64,000 bases of DNA from positions 1,054,001 through 1,118,000 of the forward strand of contig NZ_CP020737.1 in the NCBI RefSeq assembly GCF_002097715.1, given 5' to 3'. The translations under genes were made by a program, and so were the position numbers. Of this stretch, positions 19,722 to 30,958 are shown piece after piece. The stretch is from Burkholderia ubonensis subsp. mesacidophila. Its GTDB lineage: Bacteria; Pseudomonadota; Gammaproteobacteria; Burkholderiales; Burkholderiaceae. The notes beneath the pieces are model-generated. The model saw nothing but the letters and a program-made list of their open reading frames with translations, was not told the origin of the DNA and ran no database searches. Positions within the stretch are counted from its first letter, which is position 1. Every line of letters begins with the position of its first letter.

Positions 19722-20145
19722 GGTGGTCCTCTCCTGGTAACGAGTCGATATGTCCGGACGTCATGCGGGTACCGGCAACCCGGTATGGGCGGCGCGTCGC
19801 TCCCGCAGCGTCGCCTACGCAATGTAGCGCGATAGACGGGTCAGGATCGTTAAGTAATGTTATGCACCCCGATCAGGATTTTCCAAGGAATTTGTCAGTG
19901 CAAAGCGGGGTGTGCGCGTACCCGGTGCGAGCTGAAATCAGGGTGTAAGGAAGCTGGCGACAGCGAAGCAGTTGCGCCGATGCGGAGCATCGCGAGTCAA
20001 GCGCGATGTGGACAATGACTGTCGTTTCGCGCCGGGTGACGATGAGGGTGGGCGAAGGGCGGGGGAGGTGTGCAAGCGTCGAGGGATGCACGACATGACG
20101 CGATTCGCAGGTCGCGTCGCGCATTTTTCAGACCCGGAAAAGATT
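19722..20145. other. Intergenic region without recognised genes
   Basis: About 420 nt that hold the promoter side of the small membrane protein. Nothing coding was recognised. Short repeats of the type GCGATGCGG/GCATCGC occur but no defined element. Confidence 0.4.
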
Positions 20146-20177
20146 AAGGCCTGACAAGCGATTGCTTGTCAGGCCTT
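20146..20177 (-). terminator. tRNA-Thr terminator (14-bp perfect hairpin)
   Basis: AAGGCCTGACAAGC and its exact complement are separated by GATT, only 7 nt past the tRNA 3' end. On the minus strand it is followed by AATCTTTTCC. Confidence 0.8.
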
Positions 20178-20184
20178 TGTATCT

Positions 20185-20260
20185 TGGTGCCGGAGATAGG
20201 AGTCGAACCTACGACCTTCGCATTACGAATGCGCTGCTCTACCAACTGAGCTACACCGGC
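20185..20260 (-). tRNA. tRNA-Thr (anticodon CGT)
   Basis: A 76-nt cloverleaf with encoded CCA and anticodon loop TTCGTAA, giving CGT for ACG codons. The acceptor stem GCCGGTG/CTCCGGC has one U-U mismatch at position 6-67. Confidence 0.95.
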
Positions 20261-20468
20261 AGCAGAGAAATGAAATTATATGGTGGAATCTTCGATCTTG
20301 GCAATAGGTTTTGCGAAAAATTTTTCAGCTTTTTTTCAGCTGCTTCGCAAAACCCCTGCTTCGACAGGTCTTCCGATTTCATTTCACCGCGATGTGACCC
20401 CGTAGAGCCGCATCGCGAGGCGCGATTGTACGTGCGCCTCGTCCGCACGTCCAGTGCTGCGGTGCAAA

Positions 20469-21482
<1,014 letters not shown>

Positions 21483-21696
21483 GACAGACTCCGAGAGGCC
21501 AAATGAATCCTTGAATTGCCCCAATTTTACCCGCCGCGTCCCTGGCCCCACGGGCTTTTTTCGACCGGTTACACGGCTGGGCGGTCAGCGCGGCGCGATT
21601 TCCGGCAGCGCCGCGGCGCACGTCGCGCGCATCGTCGACACGCAATCGGCCGCGTCGGCATGAATGGGTTCCGAACCCGGCCCGGTCGGCGGACGC

Positions 21697-21727
21697 AAAA
21701 AAAGCCGGCGCCGCATCGAGCGGCGCC
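21697..21727 (-). terminator. pepN terminator
   Basis: A GGCGCCGC/GCGGCGCC stem with a 5-nt loop is followed on the minus strand by GCTTTTTTT, 38 nt past the pepN stop. Confidence 0.88.
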
Positions 21728-21765
21728 AGCTTCGTCGCGTGTGGCCGACGCGCAAACGGCTCGCG

Positions 21766-24459
21766 TCAGGCGAGCGCCTTCTCGACGATTTCGCGCACGT
21801 CGCGCGACTTCGCGCCGGCAGCGACCTGTTCGAGCGCGGCCTTCATCCGCTCGCGCAGCGCGGGCGTGAAGCGGCGCCACAGTTCGAGCGAGCGGGCGAG
21901 GCGCGCGGCGACCTGCGGATTGATCGCATCGAGCGCCAACACCTGCTCGGCCCAGAACGCGTAGCCCGAGCCGTCCGCCGCGTGGAACTGCGCGGGGTTC
22001 GCCGCGCAGAAGCTGAAGATCAGCGAGCGTGCGCGGTTCGGGTTCTTCAGGTTGAACGCCGGATGCGCGAGCAGCTTGCGGACCTTGTCGAGCGTCGGGT
22101 GCGCGGGCGTGCCGCGTTGCGCCGCCTGCATCGCGAACCATTTGTCGATCACCAGCGCTTCTTTTTCGAAGCGCCGGTAGAAGTCGGCGAGCGCTTGCTC
22201 GGCCGGTTCGTTCGCGCCGGCCGCGGCGGCCGACAGCAGCGCGCCCAGCGCGGCCGCGCGATCGGTCATGTTGTTCGCCGCGTCGTATTGCGCGCTCGCG
22301 ACGCGCACCGCGTCGGCCGGATCTTCCAGTTCCGCGAGGTAGGCGAGCGCGAGATTCTTCAGCGCGCGGCGGCCGGATGCGTCCGGCGTCGGCTCATAGG
22401 CGCCCGGCGTCTGCTGGCCGTCGTACGCGGCGAGCCAGTCGGCGCGCAGCGCGGTCGCGAGCTGGCGGCGAACGAACTGGCGCGCGCGATGCACGGCGGC
22501 AGGATCCGACTCGGCCATCTGGTCGGCGAGGTAGGTTTCGGACGGCAGCGTCAGCGCGAGCTCGCGGAACGCGGGCGACAGCGCGTCGTCGGTCAGCACG
22601 CGGCGGAACGCGGCGACGAAGTTTTCGCCGAGCACGAGTGGCTCGTTTGCGGCGGCGCGCGCGGCGAGCGTCAGCAGCGCGCGGGTCGCGAGGCGCTGGC
22701 CCGCTTCCCAGCGGTTGAACGGATCGCTGTCGTGCGCAAGCAGGAACGCGAGGTCGTCGTCGCTGTAGTCGTACTCGACGATCACCGGTGCCGAGAAGTT
22801 GCGCAGCAGCGACGGCAGCGGCTGTTCCGGCACGTCGACGAACGTGAAGGTCTGTTCGGCATCGGTGAAGTCGAGCACGCGCGTCGTTCCGGCGGCCGCC
22901 GCCTCGCCGTCGAGGCGCAGCGGCAGGTCGCGGCCGTCGCGGCCGATCAGGCCGATCGCGAACGGGATCAGCAGCGGTCCCTTCTGGGTCTCGCGCGCGG
23001 CCGGCGACGCGTCGCCGAAGCCCTGCGCGAGGGTCAGCGTGTAGCGGCGCGCGGCCGCGTCATACGCGGTCTTCACCGTCACGCGCGGCGTGCCGGCCTG
23101 GCTGTACCAGCGCTCGAACTGCGCGAGGTCGCGACCGTTCGCGTCCGCCATCGCGTGGCGGAAATCGTCACAGGTGACCGCGTGGCCGTCGTGGCGCTTG
23201 AAGTACAGGTCCATCCCCTTGCGGAAGCCGTCGCGGCCGAACAGCGTCTGGTACATCCGCACGACTTCCGAGCCCTTTTCGTAGACGGTCATCGTGTAGA
23301 AGTTGTTGATCTCGACGTAGCTCTCGGGGCGCACCGGATGCGCCATCGGGCCCGCGTCCTCGGCGAACTGCAACTGGCGCAGCACGCGTACGTCCTCGAT
23401 GCGCTTGACCGCGCGGGCCGCCGCGTTCGCGTCGTCGCCCGCGGCCATGTCGGCCGAGAACTCCTGGTCGCGGAATACCGTCAGGCCTTCCTTCAGGCTC
23501 AGCTGGAACCAGTCGCGGCAAGTTACGCGGTTGCCGGTCCAGTTGTGGAAATACTCGTGGCCGACCACCGATTCGATGTTCGCGAAATCGGTGTCGGTCG
23601 CCGTTTCGGGGTTGGCCAGCACGTACTTCGTGTTGAAGATGTTGAGCCCCTTGTTCTCCATCGCGCCCATGTTGAAGTCGCCGACCGCGACGATCATGAA
23701 GCGGTCGAGATCGAGCTCGAGGCCGAAGCGCTTCTCGTCCCAGCGGATCGAGTGGATCAGCGAATCCATCGCGTGACGGGTCTTGTCGAGGTCTTGCGGC
23801 TCGACCCACACCTGCAGCAGCTTCTCCTTGCCGGAGCCGGTTGTGATCTTTTCCTCGATCGCGACGAGCGTGCCCGCGACGAGCGCGAACAGGTAGCTCG
23901 GCTTCCTGAACGGGTCTTCCCACTTCGCGAAGTGGCGGCCGTCGGGCAGGTCGCCGGAATCGACCAGGTTGCCGTTCGACAGCAGCACCGGGTACGCGGC
24001 CTTGTCCGCGCGCAGCGTCACCGTGTACGACGCCATCACGTCGGGACGGTCGAGGAAATAGGTGATGCGGCGGAAGCCCTCGGCCTCGCACTGCGTGAAG
24101 AAGTTGCCGCTCGACACGTACAGGCCGGACAGCGTCGTGTTCTGGTCCGGCGCGCAGGCGCTGTCGAGCGTCAGCTCGAACGCGTCGGGCACGTTCTCGA
24201 CGGTGAGCCCGTGCTCGTGCGCACGCACGGCTGCATGCGGCGCGCCGTCGAGCGACGCGCCGATGAATTCGAGCGCCTCGCCCATCAGTTCCAGGTGCGG
24301 GGCGGGCGCGGCGTCGGGATTGCGGCGCACGCGCAGCGTATTCCTGACGATCGTGCGGGCCGGCGCGAGGTCGAATTCGAGCGCGACGGAATCGATGAGG
24401 AACGCCGGCGGCGTGTAGTCGGCGCGGCGGATCACTGTGGAGGAGGCGTTGTCGGACAT
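21766..24459 (-). CDS. pepN: Aminopeptidase N (M1 family)
   Basis: An 897-residue cytoplasmic zinc aminopeptidase that removes N-terminal residues from peptides. The exopeptidase motif GAMEN is at residues 265-269. The zinc site is HEYFH at 301-305 with the third ligand E324 in LKEGLTVFRDQ. The four-domain length matches E. coli PepN (870 aa). MSDNASSTVIRRADY is chosen over an in-frame ATG 69 nt upstream (24528), because it lies next to AGGAGG-like sequence and matches the family start. It is transcribed alone, with its own terminator. Confidence 0.96.
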   Translation of the reverse strand: MSDNASSTVIRRADYTPPAFLIDSVALEFDLAPARTIVRNTLRVRRNPDAAPAPHLELMGEALEFIGASLDGAPHAAVRAHEHGLTVENVPDAFELTLDSACAPDQNTTLSGLYVSSGNFFTQCEAEGFRRITYFLDRPDVMASYTVTLRADKAAYPVLLSNGNLVDSGDLPDGRHFAKWEDPFRKPSYLFALVAGTLVAIEEKITTGSGKEKLLQVWVEPQDLDKTRHAMDSLIHSIRWDEKRFGLELDLDRFMIVAVGDFNMGAMENKGLNIFNTKYVLANPETATDTDFANIESVVGHEYFHNWTGNRVTCRDWFQLSLKEGLTVFRDQEFSADMAAGDDANAAARAVKRIEDVRVLRQLQFAEDAGPMAHPVRPESYVEINNFYTMTVYEKGSEVVRMYQTLFGRDGFRKGMDLYFKRHDGHAVTCDDFRHAMADANGRDLAQFERWYSQAGTPRVTVKTAYDAAARRYTLTLAQGFGDASPAARETQKGPLLIPFAIGLIGRDGRDLPLRLDGEAAAAGTTRVLDFTDAEQTFTFVDVPEQPLPSLLRNFSAPVIVEYDYSDDDLAFLLAHDSDPFNRWEAGQRLATRALLTLAARAAANEPLVLGENFVAAFRRVLTDDALSPAFRELALTLPSETYLADQMAESDPAAVHRARQFVRRQLATALRADWLAAYDGQQTPGAYEPTPDASGRRALKNLALAYLAELEDPADAVRVASAQYDAANNMTDRAAALGALLSAAAAGANEPAEQALADFYRRFEKEALVIDKWFAMQAAQRGTPAHPTLDKVRKLLAHPAFNLKNPNRARSLIFSFCAANPAQFHAADGSGYAFWAEQVLALDAINPQVAARLARSLELWRRFTPALRERMKAALEQVAAGAKSRDVREIVEKALA

Positions 24460-24645
24460 GGTCGTCGAGGTCGGTGGAATCGGGAACGGGCGCGCGGCGC
24501 GGGCCCGGCGAACCGGCCCATTGTACAAAGGCTTGAGTTTGCGTGCCGTGCGAACTTTTTACCGTTTCGGACAGTCGGCGTATTATCGGCATCCCGCTTG
24601 CTTCGCGCGACGCGACGGGCGGGTGACGGATTGACGAGGACGATC

Positions 24646-25341
24646 ATGAGACGCGAACGAATTTTTCGCGGTGCGGTATGGACGGCGGCGCTGTGCGTGG
24701 CGCTGCTGACGGGCTGCACCAGCTATGTGACCACGCAGGTCACGGCCTTCTCCGACTGGAGCGGCAGCGATGCGACACGCACCTATGCCTTCACGCGCAG
24801 CGACACGCAGAAGAACAGCATCGAGCAGTCGACCTACGAGCCGATCGTGGCCAACGAACTGTCCTCGTATGCGTTCCGCCAGGTGCCGCAAGCGGGCGCC
24901 CGCTACCTGATCGGGCTGACCTACGGCATCGGCAGCGACCTGGTGGCGGTGCCGACGCCGGTCTATTACGACCCGTGGTTCCCGGGGCCGTACTGGCGGC
25001 GCGGACCGTGGGGCCCGTGGGGGCCTTGGGGGCCGATGCCGACCGGCTACGTGAACCAGACGTACCAGGTGTTCGATTACACGCTCGGCATCCGCATCAC
25101 CGAGCGCGCGACGGGCAAGGAAGTCTATAACGTGACCGCGCGCACCACCGGCGACAACGGCGCGCTGCTGTACGCGATGCCGTTCCTCGCGCGCAGCGCG
25201 CTCGCCGATTTCCCGCTCGGCAACGGCGCGGTCAGGACGGTGCGGCTGCCGGTCGACAAGAAGGGCGGGCCGGCCGCGCCGGCGGCCAACGAGCGCGCGG
25301 TGTCGGCCGCGCCGGCATCGGGCGCGGCGGCGCTCAAGTAG
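24646..25341 (+). CDS. DUF4136 lipoprotein with GPW repeats
   Basis: A 231-residue lipoprotein. The lipobox L21-T-G-C24 predicts lipidation at C24. The DUF4136 core follows (TYAFTRSD..., ALPSYAFRQVPQAGARYLIG-like region). An odd tract around residues 115-133 contains PGPYWRRGPWGPWGPWGPM, a short run of GPW triplets on a flexible surface loop. The position of D/N after C24 was not used to predict sorting; outer membrane is the default. It ends in an Ala-rich tail. It diverges from pepN. Function of DUF4136 is unknown. Confidence 0.85.
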   Translation: MRRERIFRGAVWTAALCVALLTGCTSYVTTQVTAFSDWSGSDATRTYAFTRSDTQKNSIEQSTYEPIVANELSSYAFRQVPQAGARYLIGLTYGIGSDLVAVPTPVYYDPWFPGPYWRRGPWGPWGPWGPMPTGYVNQTYQVFDYTLGIRITERATGKEVYNVTARTTGDNGALLYAMPFLARSALADFPLGNGAVRTVRLPVDKKGGPAAPAANERAVSAAPASGAAALK

Positions 25342-25390
25342 CATGCGATGGCGGCGTCGCGGCTGCCGGCCGGCCGCGACGCCGCGCGGA

Positions 25391-25963
25391 TCACGCCCCG
25401 ACGCCGAACAGCGCGAGCGCGCCGAGCACGACGAACAGCACGGCCGCGATGCCGTGCACGACCTTCGTCGGCAGGCGGTGTGCGAAGCGGTCGCCGAGCA
25501 GGATCGCCGGCACGTTCGCGAGCATCATCCCGAACGTCGTGCCGGCGACGACGCCGATGTAATCCTGGAAGCGCGCGGCGAGCGCGACGGTCGCGATCTG
25601 GGTCTTGTCGCCCATCTCGGCGAGGAAGAACGCGACCAGGGTCGCGCCGAACACGCCGAGCCGCGAGCGGTTCGCGTTGGCTTCGTCGGCGTCGAGCTTG
25701 TCCGGCACCAGGATCCACAGCCCCATCCCGATGAACGAGAACGCGAGCGCCCAGCGCATGATCGACGGCGTGACGAGCGCGCCGAGCCATTCGCCGAGCG
25801 CGCCCGCGAAGCCGTGGTTGACGAGCGTCGCGACCAGCACGCCGAGAATGATCGGAACGGGCTTGCGGTAGCGCGCGGCGAGCACGAGGGAAAGCAGCTG
25901 CGTCTTGTCGCCGATTTCTGCGAGGGCGACGGCGCCGGTGGAGATCAGGAAGGCTTGGGTCAC
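25391..25963 (-). CDS. UPF0016/TMEM165-GDT1 family manganese exporter
   Basis: A 190-residue, six-helix membrane protein with the two family signatures ExGDKT: E16-I-G-D19-K-T21 and E116-M-G-D119-K-T121. Bacterial members such as Vibrio MneA export Mn2+. The frame extends upstream, but the GTG at 25963 gives the family-typical MTQAFLISTGAVALAEIGDK start, and the upstream part is the riboswitch. The riboswitch at 26044-26175 gives direct support for manganese control. The gene name is left blank because mneA/mntX usage differs between genera. Confidence 0.92.
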   Translation of the reverse strand: MTQAFLISTGAVALAEIGDKTQLLSLVLAARYRKPVPIILGVLVATLVNHGFAGALGEWLGALVTPSIMRWALAFSFIGMGLWILVPDKLDADEANANRSRLGVFGATLVAFFLAEMGDKTQIATVALAARFQDYIGVVAGTTFGMMLANVPAILLGDRFAHRLPTKVVHGIAAVLFVVLGALALFGVGA

Positions 25964-26043
25964 GTACGGGGTTCCACGGGCCTGTTGTTGTGCGTGCGAG
26001 CGACGATCCACGGCGCGCCCGGCCCTGATGCGGCGCACTGTGA

Positions 26044-26175
26044 ACCATCGGTCTCGCCAGGCCTTCGGTGGCTGCGTCCGCCATGGCCGAACGGCCAAGT
26101 CTGTTGACGGACGCCTCCGTCACGATGCGCGCCGGTGGCGCGGGACATCGAGCGGAGCGGCTACTCCCCAATGAG
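26044..26175 (-). promoter_or_regulatory. yybP-ykoY manganese riboswitch
   Basis: Read leftward, the leader has the conserved TTGGGGAGTAGCC at 26171-26159, then CGTCAACAGACT (near 26108-26097). A helical arm follows, and then GGCGAGACCGATGG at 26058-26045. These are the key elements of the yybP-ykoY class, whose L1 and L3 loops bind Mn2+ and activate downstream manganese exporters. The expression platform should lie between 26044 and the GTG at 25963. Recognised by eye; boundaries approximate. Confidence 0.88.
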
Positions 26176-26253
26176 GAGCGGATTCTAGCACGGCGCGCGC
26201 CGCGCGCAAAAGCGGTTCGGACACCGCATCGCGCGGCGCGCGCCGGCGTTCGG

Positions 26254-27567
26254 TCAGGCGCCGCGGCGCGCCGTGCCGCGCTCGTGCACGCAGCGTCCGG
26301 CCGCATAGGTCCGGTACACGGCCCGGTCGTCGCCGAGCAGTGCGAACGCGAACAGCAGCTCCTCGAGCGATTCCGCGCGTTGCGTGCGGCGCGCGAGCAG
26401 CGGCGTCGCCTGCGGATCGAGCACGACGAAGTCCGCCTCGGTGCGCGGCGCGAGCGTGCCGACCGTGTCCGCGAGGTCGAGCGCCTGCGCGGCGCCCGCG
26501 GTCGCAAGCCAGAACATCCGCGTCGCGGTCAGGTGATGCCCCGACAGGCGCGCGACCTTGTGCGCCTCGTTCATCGTCTGCAGCATCGAGAACGACGTGC
26601 CGCCGCCGACGTCGGTCGCAAGCGCGACCGGCACGCCGTATTCGCCGGCCTTGTCGAAGTCGAACAGCCCGCTGCCGAGGAAGAAGTTCGACGTCGGGCA
26701 GTGCGCGACCACGGTGCCCGTCTCGGCCATCCGGCGGCGGTCCTCGTCGTCGAGATGGATACAGTGGCCGTACACCGCGCGGCGGCGCAGCAGCCCGTAA
26801 TGATCGTAGATGTCGAGATAGCTGCGGTGGCCGGGGAACAGCTCGGCCGCCCATTTCACCTCGTCGACGTTCTCGGCGACGTGGCTCTGCACGAACACGT
26901 CCGGATGGCGGCGCGCGAGTTCGGCGCACGCTTCGAGCTGCGCTTCGGTCGACGTCGGCGCGAAGCGCGGCGTGAGCGCGTACATCTGGCGGCCGCGGCC
27001 GTGCCAGCGGCCGATCAGTTCCGCGCTGTCGTCGTATCCCGATTGCGCGGTGTCGCGCAGGAATTCGGGACAGTTGCGGTCCATCAGCACCTTGCCCGCG
27101 ATCATCCGCAGGTCGCGCGCGTCGCTCACGGTGAACAGCGCGTCCGCCGACTGCTTGTGCACCGTGCAGTAGACGAGCGCGCTCGTCGTGCCGCACGCGA
27201 GCAGCTCGTCGACGAAGAATTCCGCGACCTCGCGCGCGTGGTCGGGGTCGGCGAACTGCCGCTCGGTCGGGAACGTGTATTTGTCGAGCCACGGCAGCAG
27301 GCCGGGCGCCGGCGACGCGATCATGTCCGTCTGCGGATAGTGGATGTGCGTATCGATGAAGCCGGGCACGATCAGCTTGTCGCGCAGGTCATGCACGAGC
27401 GCGTCGGGCGGCAGCGTCGCGGCGAGCCGCGCGTGCGGGCCGGCCGCGACGACCTTGCCGTCGTCGACGATCAGGAGGCCGTCGGTCTCGTGGTGCGCGG
27501 CCTGGTCGGATTGCGCCGGGTCGCCGCTGAAGGTCAGCAGCTGGGCGCGGAAAGCGGTTTGCGTCAT
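26254..27567 (-). CDS. guaD: Guanine deaminase
   Basis: A 437-residue zinc amidohydrolase that deaminates guanine to xanthine. The metal motif is H74-I-H76 in FIDTHIHYPQTDM, with FVQSHVAEN, YGHCIHL and LATDVGGGTSFSM later, as in the family. MTQTAFRAQ is preferred to an in-frame ATG 66 nt upstream. It sits with add and xdhC on one strand. This set takes guanine and adenosine toward hypoxanthine/xanthine and urate. 156 nt separate it from add. Confidence 0.95.
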   Translation of the reverse strand: MTQTAFRAQLLTFSGDPAQSDQAAHHETDGLLIVDDGKVVAAGPHARLAATLPPDALVHDLRDKLIVPGFIDTHIHYPQTDMIASPAPGLLPWLDKYTFPTERQFADPDHAREVAEFFVDELLACGTTSALVYCTVHKQSADALFTVSDARDLRMIAGKVLMDRNCPEFLRDTAQSGYDDSAELIGRWHGRGRQMYALTPRFAPTSTEAQLEACAELARRHPDVFVQSHVAENVDEVKWAAELFPGHRSYLDIYDHYGLLRRRAVYGHCIHLDDEDRRRMAETGTVVAHCPTSNFFLGSGLFDFDKAGEYGVPVALATDVGGGTSFSMLQTMNEAHKVARLSGHHLTATRMFWLATAGAAQALDLADTVGTLAPRTEADFVVLDPQATPLLARRTQRAESLEELLFAFALLGDDRAVYRTYAAGRCVHERGTARRGA

Positions 27568-27723
27568 GACGAATGGTCCTGCGTGGAAAAAACGATCAGC
27601 GTGGTGCGAGCGGCGGCGTGGGGCGGGTTGCAACGGCCCGCGCCGCCTCGGATATCAATCGGAAAAGCGTTCCTCAAGGTCTGTCGCCGTGACCGCGGCA
27701 GTCCGCATTCGTCGGTCGCATCG

Positions 27724-28767
<1,044 letters not shown>

Positions 28768-29778
28768 TCAGAAAGTAGGGGAAGCCTGCGCGGGCGCATG
28801 CGCATTTGCTTCGACGGCCTGCAGCAACTGCGCGGCCACCGAGATCGCGATCACTTCGGGCGCCTTGTCGACGATGCCTTCGACGCCGATCGGGCAACGC
28901 ATCCGCGCGATCTGCGCCGGATCGATGCCGATCGCCGCGAGCCGGTGATCGAACTGCACGCGCTTCGGGTGCGAGCCGATCATCCCGAAGTACGCGTAGT
29001 CGCCGCGCCGCAGGATGCGCTCGGCCAGCACGAAGTCGCGCGCATGATCGTGCGTCATCACGACGAAGTAGCTCTGCGGCGGCGCGGCGTCGACGGCGTC
29101 GTCCGGCGTGTCGCTCGCGTCGATCGTCAGGTTGGCGATCCCGGCGAGCGTGTCGGACGGCGGGAACGCCGCGTCGCGCCGGTCGACCCAGCGCACGCTG
29201 CACGGCAGCGTCGCGAGCACCTTCACGAGCGCGGTGCTCACGTGCCCGGCGCCGAACAGCACGACCGGGAACGCATGCGGCGCAATCGTCTCGGTCATCA
29301 GCGAGACGCCGCCGGTTTCCCACAGCAGGCAGTCGGCGCGCGCGGCGGCCGGCTCCGGCTCGCTCAGGAGCGGCGCGCCCGGCGAGGGGCCGAATGATAC
29401 GCTACGCACGGTCGCGGCGCCGGCCGCGACGCGTTTCGCGAGCGACATGATCCAGCCGAGATCGCCGACGTCGAGCCGCTCGAACGCGAGCACCACCGCG
29501 CCGCCGCAGCACTGGCCGAGGCTCGGGCCGAGCGCGAGCCGCTCGAGCTTGCGCGCGTGCGGCACGTGCGCGCCGTCCTTCAGCAGGTGCCGCGCGATTT
29601 CGATCGCCTTCCATTCCAGATGGCCGCCGCCGATCGTGTGGCGCGCGGTGTCGCGCGTCACGAGCATCTTGGTGCCGGCTTCGCGCGGCGCGGAGCCGTC
29701 GGTGTGCGCGACGGTGACGAGCACGGCCGCTTCGCCGTGCGCGAGCATGTGCTGGAGATCGCCGAGCCAAGGTTCCAT
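28768..29778 (-). CDS. xdhC: Xanthine dehydrogenase accessory protein XdhC
   Basis: A 336-residue molybdenum-cofactor sulfuration/insertion chaperone for xanthine dehydrogenase. The N-terminal XdhC/CoxI region has GGGHLEWKAIEIA and QCCGGAVVLAFE. The C-terminal Rossmann domain starts VVLFGAGHVSTALVKVL. The enzyme subunits xdhA and xdhB, which often lie immediately upstream, are not in this window. The ATG at 29778 gives the family start MEPWLGDLQHML. Confidence 0.94.
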   Translation of the reverse strand: MEPWLGDLQHMLAHGEAAVLVTVAHTDGSAPREAGTKMLVTRDTARHTIGGGHLEWKAIEIARHLLKDGAHVPHARKLERLALGPSLGQCCGGAVVLAFERLDVGDLGWIMSLAKRVAAGAATVRSVSFGPSPGAPLLSEPEPAAARADCLLWETGGVSLMTETIAPHAFPVVLFGAGHVSTALVKVLATLPCSVRWVDRRDAAFPPSDTLAGIANLTIDASDTPDDAVDAAPPQSYFVVMTHDHARDFVLAERILRRGDYAYFGMIGSHPKRVQFDHRLAAIGIDPAQIARMRCPIGVEGIVDKAPEVIAISVAAQLLQAVEANAHAPAQASPTF

Positions 29779-30328
29779 CAGCGCGCTCCCGGACGGTCGG
29801 CGCAGGATGCGCGGGGCGCTCTGGCGGGCGCGGAGCGGGGCGTGCGAAGTGCGCCGCGGAATGAGTCGCCAAATGCGGCGCGGACGCCATGAGGGTGACA
29901 GATGCGGATGGTTTGCGTTGTCATGATGAATCCAGTCGACATTGCGGATCAGGCGCGCGTTACGCAGGGATCGAGACCGCCCGGCCTCGCGCACGTAGAT
30001 CGCCATCCAGCACGCACGATAGCACTGCAAAAAGGCCGGAAGATCGTCCGGCATTGATGCGCGCTATCAGACGGCGATCATGTCGATCATAGGCCCGTCG
30101 CGGGACGTTGCGGGTCCGGCAGCCGGCGGCCGGGCCGGGACGCAGGCCCGGCGGGGGGCGATGGTGAAGCGGGGCGGGAGGCGATCTGCCTGGAAAGGCG
30201 CGCCGCAAAGGGGTAGGTGTTTACGCGTGGCCGGCGAGGTGCGGCCGGCCAGGCGCGGCCGGCAACACCCGGCTGGTCGAACTTGCCCGGCGTGCGGCCG
30301 CGGCCGCACGCGCGGAACCGCTCGCGGC
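29779..30328. other. 550-nt GC-rich intergenic region upstream of xdhC
   Basis: No gene was recognised. It contains the promoter side of xdhC and several GGCCGG-rich inverted repeats near 30225-30310 (for example GCGGCCGCGGCCGC). It lies where xdhAB might be expected. Confidence 0.4.
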
Positions 30329-30841
30329 TCAGGCCACGAGCTTGCGGCGATGGCGCCAGAGGCTTGCGGCGACCGGGATCAGGATCGCCGCGAAGCCGAT
30401 CAGCGCCCAGCCGGGCAGCAGGATGCCGAAAATCGGCGGATAGACCGTCTCGCACAGGCCGGCGACCTTGAACATGCCGGGGAACCAGTGCGCGGGCGGC
30501 AGGCTGTCGACGATCGGCTGCAGCGTGTCGAAGCCGCAACTGAAGCCGGGGTTCATCTGGATCGACAGGTGCCGGGCGGCGGTGCCGACGCCGGCGGCCG
30601 CGGAGATCGCGATCAGCAATTCGAGCAGCCAGACGCCGCGCCAGTGGTGCATCCCGGCGGCGAGGAACGCGAAGATGCCGATCGCCGCGAAGAAGTAGCG
30701 CTGGATGATGCACAGCGGGCACGGGTCCTCGTTCTTCACGTACTGCAGATAGAGCGCGCCGGCGAGCAGGGCGATGCATACCCAGCCGAGCAGCATCAGC
30801 AGGCGGCGTTCACGGCGTAGCGCAAGCGTGTAGTCGTTCAT
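30329..30841 (-). CDS. dsbB: Disulfide bond formation protein DsbB
   Basis: A 170-residue, four-helix inner-membrane oxidase that regenerates DsbA using quinone. The quinone-side pair C41-P-L-C44 and the periplasmic pair C102/C130 are present, as is R48 after the first motif. The frame runs about 35 codons upstream, but [13 protein letters not shown] fits the topology. Monocistronic. Confidence 0.95.
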   Translation of the reverse strand: MNDYTLALRRERRLLMLLGWVCIALLAGALYLQYVKNEDPCPLCIIQRYFFAAIGIFAFLAAGMHHWRGVWLLELLIAISAAAGVGTAARHLSIQMNPGFSCGFDTLQPIVDSLPPAHWFPGMFKVAGLCETVYPPIFGILLPGWALIGFAAILIPVAASLWRHRRKLVA

Positions 30842-30958
30842 GGTCAGCGGGGTTCCTCGTGGGGTCGGTCCGGAAAACAATCGCGCGATTTTAGCGCGAA
30901 CGAACTGGCACGAAACTGACGGCGCGCTTGTGGCGCGCCGCCGCACGCCGCTCGCGCG

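Noticed and set aside
21664..24645. A long plus-strand frame running into the DUF4136 lipoprotein
   Set aside because: Everything before 24646 is antisense of pepN; the lipoprotein signal peptide begins at 24646.
30080..30820. A plus-strand frame across the xdhC-dsbB gap
   Set aside because: Its second half is antisense to dsbB and the first half is low-complexity GC-rich sequence.
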